NCBI GenBank assembly: GCA_964388665.1
Contig: CAYMBJ010000120.1
Coordinates: 1 to 8,340, forward strand
Direction: 5' to 3'
Origin: CALCCV01 sp964388665
GTDB lineage: Bacteria; Bdellovibrionota; Bdellovibrionia; Bdellovibrionales; Bdellovibrionaceae
Length of the DNA: 8,340 bases
Below, one piece after another: positions 1 to 4,863 of the stretch (positions are counted from its first letter, which is position 1; every line of letters begins with the position of its first letter). The position numbers were made by a program, and so were the translations under genes. The notes under the pieces are model-generated. The model saw nothing but the letters and a program-made list of their open reading frames with translations, did not search any database and was not told the DNA's origin.

Positions 1-66
1 TGCAGGATAAAATATCACCCTGCTCCTAAGTACGATCTACCCATGAGTCAATACGGGGAAGTTTAG
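1..66 (+). CDS. possible C-terminal end of an unidentified plus-strand gene (partial)
   Basis: Frame 1 is open from the window edge to a TAG at 64-66 and encodes about 21 residues ending PMSQYGEV. The other plus-strand frames close within 30 bases, and the minus-strand frames here are also broken. The stretch is too short to recognise a family, and an open run of 21 codons can easily occur by chance. If it is real, the gene would converge on the minus-strand lipoprotein gene at 255-827, with the hairpin repeat between them. Confidence 0.22.
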   Translation, partial: CRIKYHPAPKYDLPMSQYGEV

Positions 67-83
67 ATTTGCAATTTATTGAC

Positions 84-230
84 CCGATCGAAAGTAATTT
101 AACAAAGAAATGAGAGATTTTTTAAAAGACCCATTTCGAATCAACAGGCTCCTCAAAAAGGTAGAGATTTGGCACCGAGAACGCAGCAGATTTTCCTTTT
201 TCAGGAGCCTGTTGATTTACTTTCGGTCGG
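84..230. repeat. long-range inverted repeat enclosing the short hairpin repeat
   Basis: The arm CCGATCGAAAGTAA (84-97) is complementary to TTACTTTCGGTCGG (217-230) at 13 of 14 positions. The arms enclose 119 bases that include the hairpin repeat at 139-217. The right arm also overlaps the first unit of the 21-bp tandem duplication. This may be an older outer boundary of the repeat element, or part of a larger fold in the 3' UTR of the lipoprotein transcript. Chance similarity is possible. Confidence 0.4.
139..217 (-). repeat. short copy of a hairpin (MITE/REP-like) intergenic repeat
   Basis: The ends are complementary: 139-161 pairs with 195-217 at 22 of 23 positions. The core arm is TCAACAGGCTCCT, followed by a C:C mismatch and then AAAAAGG. 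The 33-base centre contains GAGATTTGGCACCGAGAACG. The same ends and centre occur at 943-1072, where about 60 extra bases lie between the left arm and the centre, so this is a deleted or minimal form. The element begins 38 nt past the stop of the minus-strand lipoprotein gene and would form a strong stem in its transcript. No clear U tract follows, so it is not a textbook terminator, although 3'-end protection or termination is plausible. No ORF or transposase is present, so any mobility would have to be supplied in trans. Confidence 0.75.
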
Positions 231-263
231 TTATTAATCGCATTCGGTCAGTTATTAATCGCA
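222..263. repeat. 21-bp tandem duplication across the lipoprotein stop codon
   Basis: Two adjacent 21-bp units (222-242 and 243-263) both read TTCGGTC, then G or A, then GTTATTAATCGCA, and match at 20 of 21 positions. The second unit contains the TAA stop (complement of 255-257) and the last codons of the lipoprotein gene at 255-827. The first unit repeats the same codons and stop immediately downstream. It looks like a slippage or replication duplication. Because 21 is divisible by three, loss of the first stop would add only seven residues before the copied stop. Confidence 0.8.
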
Positions 264-827
264 GTAGGCCGCTTGAAAAGTGCCATTGAGTTCACTGCCG
301 CCATTTTCGTTAGTCTTGCTCTTGATATAAATCTTACCTCTAACGAGTTCACTAGTGACCTCAGTCAATGAGATATGTGAATAGACCGCAAAATTATTGT
401 CAAATTCGCCATCAGAGGTCTTACTTTCTAAATTTGTGAAGACAACATCAAAAGGAACCTCTCCACGATAAAAGTAGTCTCCCAGAACGCTTGGGAAACC
501 AAAGGCAATATTTTTATAGTCTTCTCCAACCGCTCCCTCACAGGGGTCAGCTTTGACCTTGTTGTACAACTTCACTAAGGTCACTGGCTTGCCATCGCTG
601 TCTGCACCAAGGTATGCGGCCGCAGACTGCACCTCAAAATCGCCACCGTTAAATATTCCTGCGAGCGGCAGATCAGAGAGAACATGATTGGGGTCATTAG
701 TTCCAGGATTTCCGCCATTGCTATTGCCATTATTACAGCCGACTAAGGCTACAAATAGTGACAGGAGAAGTACCAAAACCTTCGGACTGGATGATCTTAC
801 TAATCTCGTGCACCGACTTGATCTCAA
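255..827 (-). CDS. putative lipoprotein of unknown function
   Basis: The predicted protein has 190 residues. I start it at the TTG whose first base is 827, because GGGGAGGA (complement of 831-838) lies four bases upstream and the N-terminus then forms a normal lipoprotein signal. That signal has a basic segment (residues 1-16), a hydrophobic run VLVLLLSLFVALVG (17-30), and Cys31 in the lipobox LVGC. The open frame continues upstream to 1007 through the hairpin repeat at 943-1072, but those residues look like translated repeat and are probably not made. After Cys31 comes an Asn/Gly-rich tether (about 32-46), then a mixed alpha/beta-looking domain containing NVVF-like strands and ending FQAAYCD. 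I recognise no family. It is probably anchored in the envelope. Asn at the position after the Cys gives no clear sorting signal by the E. coli rule. The gene follows the DUF333 gene on the same strand but has its own likely promoter. Confidence 0.72.
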   Translation of the reverse strand: MRSSRCTRLVRSSSPKVLVLLLSLFVALVGCNNGNSNGGNPGTNDPNHVLSDLPLAGIFNGGDFEVQSAAAYLGADSDGKPVTLVKLYNKVKADPCEGAVGEDYKNIAFGFPSVLGDYFYRGEVPFDVVFTNLESKTSDGEFDNNFAVYSHISLTEVTSELVRGKIYIKSKTNENGGSELNGTFQAAYCD

Positions 828-875
828 TTTTCCTCCCCAATTGCTAAGGCCCTGTAAAACAAAATTGCATGGCAA

Positions 876-890
876 CTCTGTCCAACAGAG
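876..890 (-). other. small hairpin in the 5' leader of the lipoprotein mRNA
   Basis: CTCTGT (876-881) and ACAGAG (885-890) are perfectly complementary around a 3-base loop. The hairpin falls a few bases after the predicted transcription start of the lipoprotein gene, in a leader of roughly 65 nt. It might stabilise the 5' end of the mRNA. Short palindromes like this also occur by chance. Confidence 0.35.
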
Positions 891-900
891 CTCTTGAAAA

Positions 901-911
901 ATTTTAGCATA
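901..911 (-). promoter_or_regulatory. possible extended -10 promoter of the lipoprotein gene
   Basis: Read on the minus strand, the bases are TATGCTAAAAT: a TAAAAT -10 hexamer (5 of 6 to consensus) preceded by TGC, the extended -10 pattern. There is no good -35 at 17 bp, which is tolerated in extended -10 promoters. Transcription would start near 894, about 67 nt before the TTG start. The hairpin repeat at 943-1072 lies just upstream of it. Confidence 0.42.
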
Positions 912-942
912 AAAGTTCGGTAAGAAAACAAAAAATTCAGCT

Positions 943-1072
943 AACAGGCTCCTCAAAAAGGTGAAGAGGCAAGGCCGCAGGTGCCAAATCCAACGTAGGC
1001 GTAGCATGTGCTGCCTCGAAGTGAGATTTGGCGCCGAGAACGCAGCAGATTTTCCGTTTTCAGGCGCCTGCT
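943..1072 (-). repeat. long copy of the hairpin (MITE/REP-like) intergenic repeat
   Basis: The left arm AACAGGCTCCTCAAAAAGG (943-961) is identical to the copy at 139-217. It pairs with 1054-1072 at 15 of 19 positions. The centre GATTTGGCGCCGAGAACG (from 1025) differs from the short copy by one base. An extra segment of about 60 bases (about 963-1022) has its own structure: GAGGCA (966-971) with TGCCTC (1012-1017), GCCAAATC (983-990) with GATTTGGC (1025-1032), and AGCA/TGCT near 1003-1012. The first two pairings cross, so they are alternative folds or a pseudoknot. The element starts 24 nt past the DUF333 stop, in the same orientation as the first copy relative to its gene. Open frames across it are probably not coding. 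Confidence 0.75.
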
Positions 1073-1095
1073 ATATATGTAGATTTTATAATAGC

Positions 1096-1485
1096 TCAGT
1101 TGATCGGGTGAAAAACTCTCCAGAGGGCCCACTCCTCAACAATGCACATAGCACTTTGGCCCAGTGGCGACTCAATAGACCGCAATGCCCCTCCGATATC
1201 TTCACAGTTTACAGAAGCAGGGTTTGGAAAGCCTACGCCAGGCCCATAATTGTGATCTAAAACCAAGCCTTGCTCTTGCATTTTTCGAAACAATTGCCAT
1301 TCCTCAATGACACAATTTGCATACTGCCCTTGTGGCGAATTAACAGATTCTAGGCTCCCACCCAACTCGAGGCAATGGTAAGAAGCCGGGTTGTCAGGTC
1401 CAATGCTGGATCCGCCGCCCGCCATGGCCTGAGTAGAGCCTAAGACCAAAAATGTAAGCACTGAAATCATCAAATCTTTTTTCAT
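1096..1485 (-). CDS. secreted protein with two DUF333 repeats
   Basis: The protein has 129 residues. The ATG at 1485 is well supported by AAGGAGAT (complement of 1493-1500). Residues 1-22 form a Sec signal (KK, hydrophobic core, cleavage after AMA), leaving a mature chain of about 107 residues, probably periplasmic or secreted. Two copies of a DUF333-like module follow. Residues 32-67 read NPASYHCLELGG, then SPQGQYANC, then EEWQLFR; residues 88-123 read NPASVNCEDIGG, then SPLGQSAMC, then EEWALWR. Each carries a cysteine pair 20 residues apart (38/58 and 94/114), probably disulfides. Usual DUF333 units carry a further insertion and cysteine before and after the EEW segment, which are absent here. 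DUF333 proteins are often labelled putative hemolysins without experimental basis, so I assign no activity. The gene is divergent from the DUF4423 regulator, a possible controller. Confidence 0.9.
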   Translation of the reverse strand: MKKDLMISVLTFLVLGSTQAMAGGGSSIGPDNPASYHCLELGGSLESVNSPQGQYANCVIEEWQLFRKMQEQGLVLDHNYGPGVGFPNPASVNCEDIGGALRSIESPLGQSAMCIVEEWALWRVFHPIN

Positions 1486-1492
1486 ACTGAGT

Positions 1493-1500
1493 ATCTCCTT
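1493..1500 (-). promoter_or_regulatory. strong Shine-Dalgarno of the DUF333 gene
   Basis: The complement reads AAGGAGAT, seven bases before the ATG at 1485. It is the most canonical ribosome binding site in the window and fixes the start of this gene. It also suggests the product is made efficiently when the gene is transcribed. Confidence 0.8.
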
Positions 1501-1625
1501 TTATATTTGTTTCGAGCTTTTGCCCGCCCAGTCCTTATCTTGCATAACTTGTTTTTTCGCTAGAACAATATTATCAATAATCTGGCCTTAGAATTTACAA
1601 TTTATCAAATGCGAGACTACATACC
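1501..1625. promoter_or_regulatory. divergent intergenic region between the DUF333 gene and the DUF4423 regulator
   Basis: This 125-base AT-rich gap must carry promoters for both divergent genes. It holds a small dyad, ATTATCAATAAT, near 1570-1581, and several AT-rich hexamers, but I see no convincing -35/-10 pair on either strand. It is the natural place for an operator if the DUF4423 protein controls the divergent secreted gene. No Shine-Dalgarno precedes the plus-strand ATG at 1626. Confidence 0.45.
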
Positions 1626-2441
1626 ATGAGTGCCATGAATGTTTTTCAACACAACGACTATCGCCAGGTGATTGACGAATGGATACAGAGCGAATCTGAT
1701 CGCGGCGCAAAGGGCCGCCTGGCAAAGGCCGCACAATGCAGCCCCTCGTGGATTACACGCGTTTTAACTGGGAATGTGCAGCTCACGCCGGATCAAGCTC
1801 TGGGAATTGCGCTGTACCTTGAGCTCGCAGAAAATGAAATCGACTACTTCCTCTATTTGGTAGATCTTGAGCGTGCTGCCCACCCTCAACTGCAGCAGCG
1901 AATTCGAAAAAAATTAGACTCTTTAAAAAGTGAGGCTCGCTATTTACGCTCCTCGGTGCACACAGAATCTGAAATTTCAGATGCGGACATCATGAAATAC
2001 TATTCATCCTGGGTCTACTCTGCGGTACATGTCTTCTGCATGATTCAAAAATAAAACGCAGAGGAAATTTCAGAAAAGTTGAAAATCAATTTGGAATTGA
2101 TATCCAAGGTCCTTTTAGAGCTCACGGATATGGGCCTTTTGATTTGCGAAAAGAAGACGTGGAAAGCAACTTCTAGAAATATTCATTTGCCGTCTGATCA
2201 TCCTTTAGCGAAATCCATTCACTCCATCTGGAGAAATCGAACGGCACAACATCTCCAGGAGGGTGGCGAAGACAGTCTTCACTACTCAGCCGTTCATTGC
2301 CTTTCTCAGGAGGACGTCAATCGAGTCCAGCAAATCCTAAAAGATACAATTCTAGGCTGTCGCAAAATCATTGATAAATCGAATTCAGAAGCGATGGTCG
2401 TATTTTGCTTGGACTGGTACAAGCTCGCCTCAATTGGATAG
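1626..2441 (+). pseudogene. TIGR02147/DUF4423 family regulator interrupted by an in-frame TAA
   Basis: The frame spans 272 codons including the final stop, matching the usual length (roughly 270) of TIGR02147 proteins, but has a TAA at 2052-2054 (codon 143). Codon phase is the same on both sides, so this is a nonsense change and not a frameshift. Residues about 28-75 look like an XRE-type helix-turn-helix (GRLAKAAQCSPSWITRVLTG). The DUF4423 segment starts near residue 100 with the family hallmark YYSSWVYSAVHV (125-136). After the stop it continues in the expected way (EEISEKLKINLELISKVLLE) as a winged-helix-like part and ends VVFCLDWYKL. The start may be the ATG at 1635 (MNVFQHNDY). The halves would be a 142-residue N-terminal protein and a 120-residue C-terminal protein from TTG 2079. 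Whether this is a true pseudogene, a strain variant, a sequencing error or a functional truncation cannot be told here. The family is found in Bdellovibrio and Fibrobacter and is presumed to regulate transcription. Confidence 0.8.
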
Positions 2442-2473
2442 TGATTCTTGAGGAAAAACATACCAGCAGGTCT

Positions 2474-3463
2474 TTAAGGGCTCTTCTTTAAGAGCTCCAG
2501 GAAGTCCGAGTCCGTTGACAAAATAAATTGAGTATCGGCCTTAAGGGCTTTCTTGTAAGCATCCATACTTCGAACAAATTTATAAAACCTGGGATCTTGG
2601 GCCATTGACCGAGCGTAGATTCCAATGGATTCAGCTTCAGCCTTTCCCTTGATCTCCTGCGCCTGTCGGTAAGCATCGGATTCGATTCTTTGTAAATCAC
2701 GACTTGTCTTACCCTGAATCTTGGCCTGCTCACCTTTACCAATAGAGCGAATTTTTTCGGCGATTCGCTTTCGCTCGGAAATCATTCGCTCGTAAACTTT
2801 GCGCTCTACACTCGCTTCATAGGCGATGCGCCGAAGCTGAACGTCAATGATCGAAATTCCAAAAGGCTTGAGCTCAGTGGCCGCTTTAGCGGCGATGAGT
2901 GCGCTCAGTGCTTCGCGCCCGGTTTCAATGTTTTCAATTTCACCGGTGACCTCTTCTTCTTCTGCAACCAAAATCTCGCCGCTCTCTAGCTTCTTTTTGG
3001 TCTCTAGCTCACGCTCTTTTATATAGTCCAAAATAGAATTGGTATTGCGAACAGCTTCCACGAGATTGTGATTAGAGATGGTGTCCCGTGTGATGGCATC
3101 GAGAATGGCATCAAGACGAGCTTTGGCACCTCTTTCATTTTGAACAGTTTGAATAAACTTTAGCGCATCATCAATCTGCCAGCGTGCCGTACAATCGACA
3201 ATAATGTACTTCTTGTCACGAGTGGGAATCTGATTGGGATAGCCATCCCAAGATAAAATTCGTTTATCCACGTACTGTACAGATTGAATGAATGGCACCT
3301 TAAACTGGAGTCCAGCTTCGGTTACAGGCTCACCAATGGGACGGCCAAACTGTGTGACCACGGCTTGTCGACCTTCAGGAACAATGTAGGCTGCCGAGAT
3401 AGCACTCAGAAATACAGCGACCCCAAGCAATACCAGTCCAATAGTGATAAGTGGCTTCATCAT
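2474..3463 (-). CDS. hflC: HflC, FtsH-associated prohibitin-like membrane protein
   Basis: The protein has 329 residues, close to E. coli HflC (334). HflC and HflK form a large membrane assembly around the FtsH AAA protease and modulate turnover of membrane proteins. Residues 5-26 form the single N-terminal membrane segment, followed by the SPFH/band 7 domain beginning YIVPEGRQAVVTQFGRP (26-42), with GLQFKVPFIQSV at 51-62. An acidic stretch VAEEEEVTGEIENIE (166-180) sits where E. coli HflC also has an insertion. A long charged helical region follows (about 205-275), then the family C-terminal motif DPRFYKFVRSMDAYKKAL and an ending like E. coli (STDSDFLELLKKSP). The ATG overlaps the hflK stop as ATGA, and GAGGGGG inside hflK supplies a ribosome binding site, so the two are translationally coupled. 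A second ATG lies one codon later. Confidence 0.95.
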   Translation of the reverse strand: MMKPLITIGLVLLGVAVFLSAISAAYIVPEGRQAVVTQFGRPIGEPVTEAGLQFKVPFIQSVQYVDKRILSWDGYPNQIPTRDKKYIIVDCTARWQIDDALKFIQTVQNERGAKARLDAILDAITRDTISNHNLVEAVRNTNSILDYIKERELETKKKLESGEILVAEEEEVTGEIENIETGREALSALIAAKAATELKPFGISIIDVQLRRIAYEASVERKVYERMISERKRIAEKIRSIGKGEQAKIQGKTSRDLQRIESDAYRQAQEIKGKAEAESIGIYARSMAQDPRFYKFVRSMDAYKKALKADTQFILSTDSDFLELLKKSP

Positions 3464-4524
3464 TTGCGCGCCCCCTCGGTGGCCAATTGTGCTCCGCTGG
3501 CTCGGCCACCCTGCTCAGTACCGAATACAGGGAGCAAGCCTTTTACTTTATCATCGATGATGGTGAGCTTATCGAATCGCGAGTACAGCTCCTCCATTGT
3601 TTCTAAATAAATTCTCGTTCGTGTAATCTCTGGAGCACTTCGATATTCCTTGAGAGTCGCAAGAAATCTGGCGGAATCTCCTTTGGCGCGATTGACAACA
3701 GCCGAAGCATAGCCCTCCGCCTGAGAAATGGTTTCGTCAGACTTACCTCTCGCTTCAGGTACAACTTTATTGTATGCCTCTTCGGCAACATTGATCGCCT
3801 GCTCTTGCTCTTGCTTGGCGGCATTCACTTCGTTGAAGGAGGGCTTGACGCTGTCAGGTGGATTGACGTCTTGCAATTTCACCGTCACCACACGAATGCC
3901 AATGTCGTATTTATCGAGAACTTCTTGCGTCAACTGCTGCGCATCGGTTGCGATCTCAACCCGACCGGTTGTTAACACCTCATTTACAGTGCGATCGCCC
4001 ACCACTCTGCGCATAATCGCCTCTGATACATCACGAATATTGCGTGTGGGATCTTGGGCTCGAAACAAGTACTTTCGCGGCTCAGCGATTTGATATTGCA
4101 CAATCCATTCAACATCGGCAACATTCAAGTCCCCAGTGAGCATCAATGACTCTTTTTCAAAAGCGTCCTTTTGATATTCAGAAACTGATCTTGATACATC
4201 AGAGGTGCGAAAGCCAAACTCTTCCTGCAAAACCAGCTTTGTTTTTACCTTGGTGGCGGTCTCAATTCCAAAGGGCGCCATAAAGTGAAGCCCTGGAGTC
4301 GTCGTTCTTTCGTAGCGACCAAACCGCGTCACCACGGCCTCCTCGCTCGGCTGCACGGTATAAAAACTGGAATAAATTCCCCAAAACAAGAACACGCCCC
4401 CCATGCCGAAAAGAATCAGATGAAGATTATCGCGCATTGATTTTATCATTGCGGTAAATTCATCAGGAAACTGATCCATAGGCCCACGTCCAAAACTTCC
4501 ACCATCGTAACTTTTAAAACTCAT
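3460..4524 (-). CDS. hflK: HflK, FtsH-associated prohibitin-like membrane protein
   Basis: The predicted protein has 354 residues, shorter than E. coli HflK (419), mainly because the glycine/proline-rich N-terminus is brief. HflK is the partner of HflC in the ring around FtsH. A short Gly-rich cytoplasmic segment (residues 1-33, MSFKSYDGGSFGRG) precedes one membrane helix (about 35-55) and an SPFH domain starting YTVQPSEEAVVTRFGRYE. Typical HflK blocks follow: GLHFMAPFGIE, LMLTGDLNVADVEWIVQYQI, AIMRRVVGDRTVNEVLTTGR, and VKLQDVNPPDSVKPSFNEVNAAKQEQEQ, then the coiled-coil and RTRIYLETMEELYS. I choose the ATG at 4524; the frame extends to a TTG at 4560, which adds 12 unlikely residues. Neither start has a clear Shine-Dalgarno. 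The gene is first of a two-gene operon with hflC; no hfq or hflX is visible beside it. Confidence 0.94.
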   Translation of the reverse strand: MSFKSYDGGSFGRGPMDQFPDEFTAMIKSMRDNLHLILFGMGGVFLFWGIYSSFYTVQPSEEAVVTRFGRYERTTTPGLHFMAPFGIETATKVKTKLVLQEEFGFRTSDVSRSVSEYQKDAFEKESLMLTGDLNVADVEWIVQYQIAEPRKYLFRAQDPTRNIRDVSEAIMRRVVGDRTVNEVLTTGRVEIATDAQQLTQEVLDKYDIGIRVVTVKLQDVNPPDSVKPSFNEVNAAKQEQEQAINVAEEAYNKVVPEARGKSDETISQAEGYASAVVNRAKGDSARFLATLKEYRSAPEITRTRIYLETMEELYSRFDKLTIIDDKVKGLLPVFGTEQGGRASGAQLATEGARK

Positions 4525-4606
4525 GCAGCGATTTTTAGCCGCAATTCTGGCCAAACACAACTAAAACCGGCACTCTTGAGCGCAATCGAAAATGAATTGA
4601 TTTCTA

Positions 4607-4637
4607 TTGACCCACGAGGATGCATAGGTTTTATCAT
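4607..4637 (+). promoter_or_regulatory. weak candidate promoter for the small membrane protein gene
   Basis: TTGACC (4607-4612, 5 of 6 to the -35 consensus) and TATCAT (4632-4637, 5 of 6 to the -10) are separated by 19 bp, which is long. A transcript would begin only a few bases before the ATG at 4647, so the mRNA would be almost leaderless, consistent with the absence of a ribosome binding site there. The match may be fortuitous. Confidence 0.28.
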
Positions 4638-4646
4638 CTAGCCTCT

Positions 4647-4844
4647 ATGAGAATAGCTATATACATTGTGATTTGGTTTTGTCTTGGAGCACTTGCACTC
4701 GGAATTTTGGTATTGGAGGCTTCGCGACGCAGAGTGAACATCAATGGTCGCTGGTACGCGGTGGCAGTGCTTTTGGGTCCGATTTTTTTATTTTTTATTC
4801 TGCCACTCTTCCTCGGGCGCTGGGGAAAAAAGAATAACGAATAA
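4647..4844 (+). CDS. small two-helix membrane protein of unknown function
   Basis: The predicted protein has 65 residues. The first hydrophobic helix is at about 2-22 (RIAIYIVIWFCLGALALGIL). A basic loop, EASRRRVNINGRWY (about 24-37), follows, then a second helix rich in Leu, Ile and Phe (about 38-57) and a basic tail, RWGKKNNE. By the positive-inside rule the loop and tail are hard to place together, so topology is uncertain. I prefer ATG 4647 to ATG 4620, because the earlier start adds nine residues and its GAGG touches the start codon. No family is recognised. The coherent hydrophobic pattern and the clean position between divergent hflK and the convergent DUF1552 gene support a real gene. 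A link to HflKC or FtsH is conceivable but rests only on adjacency. Confidence 0.6.
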   Translation: MRIAIYIVIWFCLGALALGILVLEASRRRVNINGRWYAVAVLLGPIFLFFILPLFLGRWGKKNNE

Positions 4845-4863
4845 TCTAAATCTAATAATCTAA
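4840..4863. repeat. 10-bp direct repeat spanning two convergent stop codons
   Basis: AATAATCTAA occurs at 4840-4849 and again at 4854-4863. The first copy contains the TAA of the small membrane protein gene. The second overlaps the TAG of the minus-strand DUF1552 gene. Only 15 bases separate the two genes and no hairpin terminator is visible between them. Confidence 0.5.

Noticed and set aside
139..1072. CRISPR-like array formed by the repeated hairpins
   Set aside because: There are only two copies, more than 700 bases apart, of unequal length and with a gene between them.
961..1260. Plus-strand open frame of 99 codons
   Set aside because: It crosses the hairpin repeat and the antisense of the well-supported DUF333 gene, and has no protein-like features or ribosome binding site.
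1096..1485. Hemolysin or toxin function for the DUF333 protein
   Set aside because: The label is inherited in databases without direct evidence, and nothing in the sequence shows a toxin domain.
1560..1600. Sigma-70 promoter pairs in the DUF333/DUF4423 gap
   Set aside because: Candidate hexamers on both strands match only 3 or 4 of 6 positions, as expected by chance in AT-rich sequence.
2480..2495. GCTCTT-CTTT-AAGAGC hairpin as a bidirectional terminator between the DUF4423 gene and hflC
   Set aside because: The stem is only 6 bp, lies inside the last codons of hflC, and is not followed by a clear T tract on either strand.
3284..4093. Plus-strand open frames opposite hflC and hflK
   Set aside because: They are antisense shadows of clearly recognised HflK and HflC coding sequence and resemble no family.
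4525..4560. Upstream TTG start extending HflK by 12 residues
   Set aside because: There is no ribosome binding site and the added residues (LARIAAKNRC) do not resemble HflK N-termini.
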